A stretch of DNA of 64,000 nt. It comes from Paenibacillus arenilitoris (GTDB taxonomy: Bacteria > Bacillota > Bacilli > Paenibacillales > Paenibacillaceae). Positions 35,442 to 43,222 of this stretch are shown piece after piece. The notes under the pieces are model-generated. The model was not told the origin of the DNA. It did no database searches and saw only the letters and a list, made by a program, of their open reading frames with translations. Location: contig NZ_JACXIY010000011.1 in assembly GCF_014705655.1 (NCBI RefSeq), positions 1 through 64,000 on the forward strand, written 5' to 3'. A program made the position numbers and the translations under genes. Each line of letters opens with the position of its first letter. Position 1 is the first letter of the stretch.

Positions 35442-36458
35442 TCATTCCAGCTCCTTGTTTTGAATCTTTTTCAACTTCTTGTTCCATGTTGAATTTTTAA
35501 TGATTTTATATTTTTTCCCTTTAATCACCTTGTCGTATAGTTTTAAAAAATTATCGGTCATGACGCTGTCGGAGAAATGGGCTCTGACATAATGCCGGCA
35601 TCTGTAGGCCGAGGGGAAGCCTGCATGGTTCTTCACTTTCAAAATCATTTCCTTGGTATTGCTGCACAGTAGCTGCGGCAATCCCTTTAGAACTTCCGGA
35701 ACCGCTCCTTTCTTGAAGCCAAGCACGGGAGTGCCGCTGGCCAAAGCTTCAATAAGAACGAGGCCGAACGGCTCATTCCAAGTGGATGTGAACAGAACGC
35801 AGCTGGCGTTGGCCAACAGGTTCATCTTTGTTTTGCCGCCGACCGGTCCCACATATCGAATGCGTTTATTTAAATGAGGCTTGATTTGGGTATTAAAATA
35901 GTTCCTATCATTAAGTGTGCCTGCAATGATTAACTCTTTCCCCGTTTTTTGGGCGACTTTAATCGCCAGGTGAACGCCCTTTTGCTCGATCAATCGGCCA
36001 AGGAACAGGAGGTAACTCCTTTTCTTTTTTCGAAAGGCGTAATCATTGACCCTAATCCCGTTATGCACGTAATAGCCTCTATTCTTCCCGAATCTCTTTA
36101 GGATCGTTTTGCTAACGTATACCGGAATTTGAACCCCTGTAACCCCCTTGGAATGGGAGTTCCTTATGGTCGGAATGGGCGGATTTGCTTTCGCGACGAT
36201 ACCGTAATGATCATGAATGATATCGACATCGTCAGGGAGATTGCTCATGATGAACTCGAGTTGTTCCTCCGGGTCGTTCGTAGGATACTCGAAGGTTTCG
36301 GTAGCCTGGGCCGTGGAACCTTTTTTGGCGAATAATACGACATGATGCCCGCGCCGAACCAATTCCTCGGTTAAGTAATGAATGTCCCGCTGCGTCCCCC
36401 CGTACGCCTTAGGCGGAACCGTTATCGTATTGGTCGATATCTGGGCGATCTTCAACAT
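35442..36458 (-). CDS. family 4-like glycosyltransferase
   Basis: A 338-residue GT-B-fold protein. The N-terminus has GGTQRDIHYLTEELVRRGHHVVLFA; the C-terminal domain has LGRLIEQKGVHLAIKVA and the nucleotide-binding WNEPFGLVLIEALASGTPVLGF, whose two acidic residues fit the EX7E motif. It is upstream of and coupled to the GT2 gene. The two stand divergent from the nucleotidyltransferase and UDP-glucose dehydrogenase genes, and all four share a low G+C content. Confidence 0.85.
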   Translation of the reverse strand: MLKIAQISTNTITVPPKAYGGTQRDIHYLTEELVRRGHHVVLFAKKGSTAQATETFEYPTNDPEEQLEFIMSNLPDDVDIIHDHYGIVAKANPPIPTIRNSHSKGVTGVQIPVYVSKTILKRFGKNRGYYVHNGIRVNDYAFRKKKRSYLLFLGRLIEQKGVHLAIKVAQKTGKELIIAGTLNDRNYFNTQIKPHLNKRIRYVGPVGGKTKMNLLANASCVLFTSTWNEPFGLVLIEALASGTPVLGFKKGAVPEVLKGLPQLLCSNTKEMILKVKNHAGFPSAYRCRHYVRAHFSDSVMTDNFLKLYDKVIKGKKYKIIKNSTWNKKLKKIQNKELE

Positions 36459-36658
36459 TCACATCTCCCTTAGGTTAATTATCTCTGGGCACTACTTTTA
36501 AGATATGAACGGCTTTCCGTTGATGACACGGCTACTTCATGAGATGGGCGTTGTTAAGATCCGCACTGAAAATGCGAAATGGAGAAGCTTAGCCCATACC
36601 GATGTCCGATCCTTTTCATAGATTAATAGAAATTGATCATGACAAGGGGAGATGCGAT

Positions 36659-37651
36659 TTGAAAGGACTTATCCTCTGTGCCGGAAAAGGGACGCGTCTG
36701 CACCCGATCACCCTCAAACATTCCAAAACGCTTATGCCTGTTGCCAACATCCCGATGCTGCAGACCTGCATGGAAAAATTGGTCGAGCAGGGGATAGCGG
36801 AGATCGGAATTTGTATACATCCATCGCAAGAAGCCGATATAAGGGAACGAATCGGAAACGGCGAATCGTTGGGGGTAACCGTCACTTATATTTACCAGAA
36901 CGAAGCGAAGGGCATCTCGGATGCGGTGAAGCAAGCGCAGCCTTATATCGGAGAGGATGCTTTTTTGTTGCTGCTTGGCGATAATCTGATTGCCGAGCCG
37001 TTAACCGAACTGAAAGCAGACGTTGAAGAGAGGGGGAGTCACGGCTCCTTGCTGCTGGCCGAGGTTGAAAATCCTCAAGATTACGGCATTGCGGAAGTGT
37101 TGGATGGCCGTATCGCAGGGTTGGAAGAAAAGCCCCGTAACCCAAAGTCCAATCTTGCCGTCCTGGGAGCCTATGCCTTCAATCGGTCGATCTTTAAAGC
37201 GGTAAGGGACATCACCCCTTCCGCCAGGGGGGAGTATGAAATCACGGATGCGATTCAATGGCTAGTCGACCATAACTTCCCTGTCACTTATCACATTACG
37301 GAGAAGTTGAATATGGATGTCGGAACAGTAGACAGATGGTTGGAAGCCAATCGGAGAACGCTCGATCAGACGCATGGCGGAGGAACGATTCATGAAACCG
37401 CAATAGTGAACAATTGTACGATTATTGCGCCGGTAATCATCGGTCAGGGATGCGTTCTGAAAGACAGCGTTATCGGTCCTTATGTATCCATAGGCACGGA
37501 TTCGCATATTGAAGATTGCCGGATCGAGAACAGCATCATTCTAAACGAGGTTCATTTGAAGCATATCTCTTATACGTTAAAGGACACGGTCATTGGATTT
37601 GGATCCGTCATGGCGGGCATACATCCAAGAGTAGAGGGTAGCGGCCAATGA
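36659..37651 (+). CDS. sugar-1-phosphate nucleotidyltransferase, long RmlA/GlmU-like
   Basis: A 330-residue enzyme. The nucleotide-binding loop is LILCAGKGTRLHPIT (GKGTRL at 9-14), followed by the sugar-binding LLLLGDN and GEYEITDAI. The C-terminal part (from about 250) has hexapeptide repeats of a left-handed beta-helix. It resembles glucose-1-phosphate thymidylyl- or uridylyltransferases of the long type. Start TTG 36659 has AAGGGGAGA at 36644-36652; the frame is open to 36602. It overlaps the dehydrogenase gene (ATGA) and probably supplies it with NDP-glucose. Confidence 0.85.
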   Translation: MKGLILCAGKGTRLHPITLKHSKTLMPVANIPMLQTCMEKLVEQGIAEIGICIHPSQEADIRERIGNGESLGVTVTYIYQNEAKGISDAVKQAQPYIGEDAFLLLLGDNLIAEPLTELKADVEERGSHGSLLLAEVENPQDYGIAEVLDGRIAGLEEKPRNPKSNLAVLGAYAFNRSIFKAVRDITPSARGEYEITDAIQWLVDHNFPVTYHITEKLNMDVGTVDRWLEANRRTLDQTHGGGTIHETAIVNNCTIIAPVIIGQGCVLKDSVIGPYVSIGTDSHIEDCRIENSIILNEVHLKHISYTLKDTVIGFGSVMAGIHPRVEGSGQ

Positions 37652-38940
37652 ATATTTTAGTGATAGGCACGGGATATGTAGGGACGACGACTGCCTTGGT
37701 ATTTGCCGAAATGGGATGGAACGTAACGGGACTCGATACGGATGCGCAAAAAATTCAGCAGCTGGAGAAGGGCGTGCTTTATTTTTACGAACCGGGATTG
37801 GAGGAATTGCTGAGAAAGCATCTGGGTACCGGGCAAATCCGATTCACCACGAATAAAGACAAGGCTATTCAAGAGCATGAGGCGATCTTTATATGCGTCG
37901 GAACGCCTTCCCGTCCCGATGGCGGTGCCGACATGCGATATGTGAAGCAGGTAGCGGAAGATATCGGCCAAACCATGAATGGTTATAAATTAGTCATTAC
38001 CAAAAGCACGGTTCCCGTTGGAACGCAGGAACAGGTAACGGGTTGGATTCAAGCGGTCCAAAAAGGATCATTTCCGTTCGACGTGGCTTCCAACCCGGAA
38101 TTTTTGCGCGAGGGGAAAGCGTTGGAGGATGCGTTGAATCCGGATCGGGTCATCATCGGGACCAATAGTAAACGAGCCGAAAATCTCCTTCGAACGCTGT
38201 ACCGCTCCATAAAATGTCCGATTGTCGTAACCGCGCCGCGAACCGCGGAGCTGATCAAGTATGCGTCAAACGCCTTTCTGGCCACGAAGATTTCCTATAT
38301 GAACGAATTAGCCAGACTATGCGATCAACTGGGCGTCAATATAATAGAAGTGGCAAACGGGATCGGATTGGACCCGAGAATCGGAACAAGCTTTCTTCAA
38401 GCGGGAATCGGATACGGAGGTTCATGCTTTCCCAAGGATGTGTCTGCATTGATTTTCGCGGCGAAACAAAATCATATCGAGTTAAGCATCTTGGGAAAAG
38501 TCGTTAACGTCAATCAAACGCAGCCCTTGTACTTGCTGGACAAAGCCCGCGAACGGTTGAAATCCTTTGCGAATAAAAAAGTAGCGGTGCTGGGATTGGC
38601 TTTCAAACCGGATACGGATGACATGCGGGAAGCGCCGGCCCTTCGTATAATCGATAGATTGCTTAGCGAACAGGCAAAGGTTTACGCGTATGATCCGGTA
38701 GCCAAGCTTCCTGCCGATGTGCAGTATGAATCCGTTGCTTCCTGCATGGCGTTGGAGGATGCGGTGCAAGGCGCGGATGCCGTCTTCTTATGCACCGAAT
38801 GGCCGGTTTTCCAAAAGGTTGATTGGACCAAGATGAAAGGGATCATGAATCGGCCGAATCTATTTGACGGCAGAAACTTGCTGGACTCCGATGAAATGAA
38901 CGCCATCGGTTTTTTCTATCAAGGAATCGGCTATGAATAA
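37648..38940 (+). CDS. ugd: UDP-glucose 6-dehydrogenase
   Basis: A 430-residue UDP-glucose/GDP-mannose dehydrogenase. The NAD-binding motif is GTGYVG (7-12), and the catalytic cysteine C260 lies in GYGGSCFPKD. The three-domain layout and length are normal for Ugd/TuaD. It oxidises UDP-glucose to UDP-glucuronate for acidic surface polymers. The start overlaps the nucleotidyltransferase stop, so translation is coupled. A very strong terminator follows. Confidence 0.93.
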   Translation: MNILVIGTGYVGTTTALVFAEMGWNVTGLDTDAQKIQQLEKGVLYFYEPGLEELLRKHLGTGQIRFTTNKDKAIQEHEAIFICVGTPSRPDGGADMRYVKQVAEDIGQTMNGYKLVITKSTVPVGTQEQVTGWIQAVQKGSFPFDVASNPEFLREGKALEDALNPDRVIIGTNSKRAENLLRTLYRSIKCPIVVTAPRTAELIKYASNAFLATKISYMNELARLCDQLGVNIIEVANGIGLDPRIGTSFLQAGIGYGGSCFPKDVSALIFAAKQNHIELSILGKVVNVNQTQPLYLLDKARERLKSFANKKVAVLGLAFKPDTDDMREAPALRIIDRLLSEQAKVYAYDPVAKLPADVQYESVASCMALEDAVQGADAVFLCTEWPVFQKVDWTKMKGIMNRPNLFDGRNLLDSDEMNAIGFFYQGIGYE

Positions 38941-38965
38941 CATAAAAGTCATGCAAAATTGTGCG

Positions 38966-39012
38966 AAAGGCGAATGTCCATTCAACTTTGAATGGACATT
39001 CGCCTTTGTTTT
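38966..39012 (+). terminator. strong terminator after the polysaccharide genes
   Basis: A perfect 19-pair stem, 38966-38984 with 38989-39007, around an ACTT loop, followed by GTTTTA. It closes the low-G+C block. Confidence 0.9.
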
Positions 39013-39142
39013 ATGGATACGCGCAGGAGTCCGATTTTTTAGCAATTTCAATCGGTTTAGCATTTTCCACACAACAAAAACCTTGATTTTACAAGCTTTT
39101 TCGGTCATCCTTCCCTAAAGGCGACTAAAATCCGCAGACAAA

Positions 39143-39156
39143 TGAAAACGCTTTAT
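39143..39156 (+). promoter_or_regulatory. cre-like catabolite control site
   Basis: TGAAAACGCTTTAT matches the cre consensus (TGWNANCGNTNWCA) at 12 of 14 positions; the last two bases differ. It lies about 480 bases before the sugar importer, in an otherwise gene-free stretch (39013-39637). CcpA control would fit a sugar importer but is not proven. Confidence 0.35.
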
Positions 39157-39564
39157 TTACTATCCGGACTGCCGCTTCTATACTGTGGTTTGTAGCCGGG
39201 GGGCTGCCGACGGAACGATTTTTTGGAAAAGGGAGGCTTGAAACAATGGGGGCGAACAATCGCGTTAATACCGATTGAAAAATCAAACGGCTTGGGCACA
39301 AGTCATTCGTGCAAGATGATAGGCAATCGAATAAAAAGAGACCGAGCGTAATGTGTGTGTGAGATTTAAAGGTATTCATGTAACATAATATGACGCGAGT
39401 ATTTTAATCATTTTCTACCTCAACAGCATTTTCCATGCTGCTAAAGGCCTTGAAAAATAAGGGTTTTACGGCATGATTGCTGTGGCCGTGGCAGAAACGG
39501 CAAAGGAAAGGAAAACGAACGGTTTACGGAGATAACGGATGTTCCTACAATGTGGATAGGCAGT

Positions 39565-39587
39565 TTATGTTACGAAAATTAACATAA
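39565..39587 (+). promoter_or_regulatory. operator-like inverted repeat before the sugar importer
   Basis: TTATGTTA (39565-39572) and TAACATAA (39580-39587) form 8-bp arms spaced by 7 bases, about 50 bases before the lipoprotein gene. The half-site TAACATAA occurs again at 39381-39388. Spacing and place suit binding by a dimeric regulator. No regulator gene is adjacent, and the rest of 39013-39637 shows no gene. Confidence 0.5.
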
Positions 39588-39637
39588 TTGATAGCTGCTC
39601 GCGTTACAAATGAACGGATTTCGAGGGAGGATACGAA

Positions 39638-41245
39638 ATGGCAAAAAAGATTTCAGGTTTGTTAGTCGTGATGGCGATGGTCGTCGCGCTCATATCGGCA
39701 TGCAGCGGAGGCAATAACGGCGTGAACGGAGGCGGGAACGCCGCGACGCCGGAGGAGAGCGCGAACGCCCCGGGCGCGGCGGAGCAATACGGCGACACGG
39801 GCGGCCTCGCGCTTCCGCTCGTCGACGAGCCGACGACGATTACCTGGATGCACGCGGGCAACGTAACCATTACGGACGACATGCTCGTCGTCAAGGAAAT
39901 CGAGAAGCGCACCGGGATCAAGGTGGAATTCCAGACGTATTCGCCCCAAACCTACGAGGATAAGCTTCGGGTCATCGTGGCGTCGGGCAAGCTGCCGGAC
40001 ATCTTCAACGGCCTGAAGTCGGCGGAGCTGAAGGACATCGGCAAGCAGGGCGGCGTCGTCAATATTAACGAACACATGGATAGTCTGCCGAACTTCAAGA
40101 AGCTGTACGGGGAAGAGAACGACTGGGTGTTCAAATCGTTCGGCGATCAGGAAGGCAATCTGTATTCGTGGCCGATCTACCGGCTGAACCGCGAAGTCAA
40201 CCACGGCTTCATGTATCGGAAGGACATTTTCGACAAGCACGGCATTAAGCCTTGGACGAATACGGAGGAGTTCTACCAAGCGCTGAAAAAGCTGAAGGAG
40301 CTGTATCCGGACAGCTACCCGTACGCTTCCAAAAACACGGAATGGATTTTCCGCGATTGGTCGTACGGCTGGGGCATCGGCGGCAGCCAATATCCGGCTT
40401 ATTACGACGAGAAGGACGGCGCGTGGAAGTTCGCCGCGGTGCAGCCCGAGCATAAAGAGATGCTCGATTTCATGAAGAAGCTGTACAACGAAGGGCTGAT
40501 GGATCCCGAGTTCCTGACCGACACGCAGGATTCGTGGACCTCGAAGATGACGACGGACAAAGCGTTCGTCACCTGGGACTGGATCGGCCGGCTCGATCTG
40601 TTCTACAACCAGGTGAAGGAGACGATGCCGGACTTCAATCTCCGTTACGCCCTGCCGATCGGACCGACCGGCCATGTGAGAACCCTGCCGGAGATCAGCG
40701 ACTTCGGCGTGGCGGTCGCCGACAACAAAAACAAGGAAGCGGCGCTCAAGCTGCTCGACTACTTGACGAGCCCGTCCGGCAGCGAGCTCATCACGGTCGG
40801 CGTCGAAGGCGTCAACTTCGAATGGGGGGAAGACGGCTTCCCGGTCTACCCCGAGCTGGCCGACCTGCCTCTCGTCGATATCAGCGTGCTGGAGGACCGC
40901 TACGGCATGTGGCAGGAGAGCGTTTATTTGAGGCCGGACAGACGAAGCGTCTACTACAAATATTCCGAGAAGGAACAAGAGGCGCAGGATACGATCATGA
41001 AGGATAATTTGAGGGAAGCCGAAGACCCGACCTTGAATTTTACCGACGAAGAAGTGGCGGCCTTGTCCGATTTGCAGACCACGCTACAAAAAGCGGCCGA
41101 GGAATTCAATTCCAAATATATTTTGGACAAAAGCTACGGCGACAAGCAGTGGGAGGCGTGGATCGCCGAGGCCGCCAAATCGGGCGTCGACGAGATTCTG
41201 ACCCTATTCAACGATGCCCAGAAACGCTACGACGCCGCGGAATAA
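39638..41245 (+). CDS. sugar ABC importer lipoprotein (LipO/YtcQ-like)
   Basis: A 535-residue solute-binding lipoprotein. The signal peptide ends at the lipobox ISAC (C22), followed by a low-complexity G/N/A linker. The body has family 1 features (ITWMHAGNVTITDD..., LPDIFNGL, YRKDIFDKHGIKPWTNTEEF). Such large binding proteins work with LplB/LplC-type permeases to import oligosaccharides. The ribosome binding site GAGGGAGG lies just upstream of ATG 39638. Two permease genes follow at 41328 and 42299. Confidence 0.88.
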   Translation: MAKKISGLLVVMAMVVALISACSGGNNGVNGGGNAATPEESANAPGAAEQYGDTGGLALPLVDEPTTITWMHAGNVTITDDMLVVKEIEKRTGIKVEFQTYSPQTYEDKLRVIVASGKLPDIFNGLKSAELKDIGKQGGVVNINEHMDSLPNFKKLYGEENDWVFKSFGDQEGNLYSWPIYRLNREVNHGFMYRKDIFDKHGIKPWTNTEEFYQALKKLKELYPDSYPYASKNTEWIFRDWSYGWGIGGSQYPAYYDEKDGAWKFAAVQPEHKEMLDFMKKLYNEGLMDPEFLTDTQDSWTSKMTTDKAFVTWDWIGRLDLFYNQVKETMPDFNLRYALPIGPTGHVRTLPEISDFGVAVADNKNKEAALKLLDYLTSPSGSELITVGVEGVNFEWGEDGFPVYPELADLPLVDISVLEDRYGMWQESVYLRPDRRSVYYKYSEKEQEAQDTIMKDNLREAEDPTLNFTDEEVAALSDLQTTLQKAAEEFNSKYILDKSYGDKQWEAWIAEAAKSGVDEILTLFNDAQKRYDAAE

Positions 41246-41327
41246 GGCGATCGGCGGTTAGCGGCGGAGCGCGGGCGTCCGGACCCTTGAACGACCGGGC
41301 GCCCGTCATCCGGGGAGGAGGATTACC

Positions 41328-42305
41328 GTGCAACGACCTATCATCGAGGCGGCGGGCGCCGACGCGGGCGCGCGCATCAAGAAACCGGTCAAATCGCGTT
41401 TCATCGGTATGTTAAAGCATATGAGGAGGGACCGGCAGCTGCTGCTGCTGTTCATCCCATGCATTCTATTTTTCGTTATTTTCCGGTATGGGCCGCTGTA
41501 CGGGCTGGTGATCGCCTTTAAGGATTACAGCGTATTCCAGGGCGTATGGGGAAGCGATTGGGTGGGACTTAAGCATTTCGCGAAGTTTTTCGGCAACCGG
41601 GAGTTTTGGCTGCTGTTCCGGAATACCGTATTGCTTGGCAGCTACACGCTTATTTTCGGCTTTCCTTTCCCGATTCTGCTGGCGGTACTGCTGAACGAGG
41701 TCCGGCTGCAATGGTTCAAAAAGTCGGTCCAGACGTTCAGTTATTTGCCCGCCTTCCTGTCCGTGGTCATTATCAGCAGCATGATCATCGATTTCCTGTC
41801 GCCGACGAACGGCGTCATTAATCAATTTCTCGCGCTGCTCGGGTTCGAGAAGAAGTATTTCCTCATCGATCCCGACTGGTTCCGGCCGATCTACGTCATC
41901 TCGGAAATTTGGGCAACGGCAGGCTACCAGGCCATCATTTATTTGGCGGCCATCGCGGGCATCAATCCGTCCCTCTACGAAGCGGCCAAGGTGGACGGCG
42001 CCAGCCGGTTCCAAATGATCAAGAGCATTACGCTTCCCGGCCTGATGCCGACGCTGCTGGTCATGTTCATCCTGAATACGGGCAGCATGTTCCGGATCGG
42101 CTACGAGAAGGTGCTGCTCCTCTACAACCCGATGACGTACGACGTAGCCGACGTCTTCTCGACCTACGTGTACCGGAAGGGCTTATTGGAGTCGAGCTAC
42201 AGCTATGCGGCGGCCGTCGGCATGTTCGAATCGGCGGTGGCGCTCGTCATGCTGCTGGCGGCGAACTTCCTTAGCAAGCGGATTGGAGGCGGCGGCTTAT
42301 GGTAG
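41328..42305 (+). CDS. sugar ABC importer permease, LplB type
   Basis: A 325-residue permease with six membrane segments. The coupling motif reads EAAKVDGASRFQMIKSITLPGLMP, as in LplB/YtcP family proteins. Start GTG 41328 has GGAGGA before it. Its end overlaps the LplC-type gene by 7 bases. No ATPase gene is nearby, so the system probably borrows a shared MsmX-like ATPase. Confidence 0.88.
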   Translation: MQRPIIEAAGADAGARIKKPVKSRFIGMLKHMRRDRQLLLLFIPCILFFVIFRYGPLYGLVIAFKDYSVFQGVWGSDWVGLKHFAKFFGNREFWLLFRNTVLLGSYTLIFGFPFPILLAVLLNEVRLQWFKKSVQTFSYLPAFLSVVIISSMIIDFLSPTNGVINQFLALLGFEKKYFLIDPDWFRPIYVISEIWATAGYQAIIYLAAIAGINPSLYEAAKVDGASRFQMIKSITLPGLMPTLLVMFILNTGSMFRIGYEKVLLLYNPMTYDVADVFSTYVYRKGLLESSYSYAAAVGMFESAVALVMLLAANFLSKRIGGGGLW

Positions 42306-43162
42306 GCGAACGCAGATTATCGTTGTTTAACGTCGTAAATTCGATTCTATTAATCGGGGTCGCCCTGTCGACGCTGTATCCGGTATGGTACATTACGGTC
42401 ATTTCGTTCAGCGATACGGTGTCCGTGCTGCAGGGGAACGTCTTCCTGCGGCCGCGCGGGTTCAACGTCGAAGCGTACGCGGAGGTGCTGAAGGACGCCA
42501 AAATTCCGCGGGCGTATCTCAATACGGTGTACTATACCGCGCTCGGCACGTTCTTTAACCTGCTCTTCACCGCGGTTGCCGCGTATCCGCTGGCGCAGCG
42601 GGGATTTTTCGGGCGCAGGTTCTGGATGGTGGCGATCGTGCTGACGATGTTCCTGAACGCGGGCATTATCCCGACGTACATGATTGTACAGGAGCTGGGC
42701 TTGATCGATACCGTATGGGCGCTCGTCCTGCCGAATGCAATCTGGACGTTCGAGCTGATCATATTAAAAAGCTTCTATGAAAATATGTCTTCCCAAATCC
42801 GGGAAGCGGCCATGATCGACGGAGCTTCGGAATACCGGATATTGTTCAGCATCATCATTCCGCTGTCCAAGCCGGCGCTTGCGTCCATCGGCCTCTTCTA
42901 TTTCATGGGGCACTGGAACAGCTTCTTCCTGCCGCTCATCTATTTGAACGACAAGGAAATGTTCCCGCTGCAGATCGTGCTCCGGGACATGCTCATCTTC
43001 AACTCCGAATCGGACGCCGCGCTCGTCGACCGGGCCGCGCTTGCCCCGCAGGCGATGAAGAACGCGACGATCGTGCTGTCCATGATTCCGGTGCTGATGG
43101 TCTATCCGTTCGCCCAAAAATATTTCGCGAAGGGGGTTATGCTCGGATCGGTCAAAGGATAA
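42299..43162 (+). CDS. sugar ABC importer permease, LplC type
   Basis: A 287-residue permease with six membrane segments and coupling motif EAAMIDGASEYRILFSIIIPLSKPAL. ATG 42299 lies inside the last codons of the LplB-type gene, giving tight coupling. It forms the channel with that protein. Confidence 0.88.
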   Translation: MVGERRLSLFNVVNSILLIGVALSTLYPVWYITVISFSDTVSVLQGNVFLRPRGFNVEAYAEVLKDAKIPRAYLNTVYYTALGTFFNLLFTAVAAYPLAQRGFFGRRFWMVAIVLTMFLNAGIIPTYMIVQELGLIDTVWALVLPNAIWTFELIILKSFYENMSSQIREAAMIDGASEYRILFSIIIPLSKPALASIGLFYFMGHWNSFFLPLIYLNDKEMFPLQIVLRDMLIFNSESDAALVDRAALAPQAMKNATIVLSMIPVLMVYPFAQKYFAKGVMLGSVKG

Positions 43163-43222
43163 CGATAGACATCTTGCGTCGGCATAAGCTTCTCTAACTC
43201 GAATACGGAAAAGAGGGAGCCT

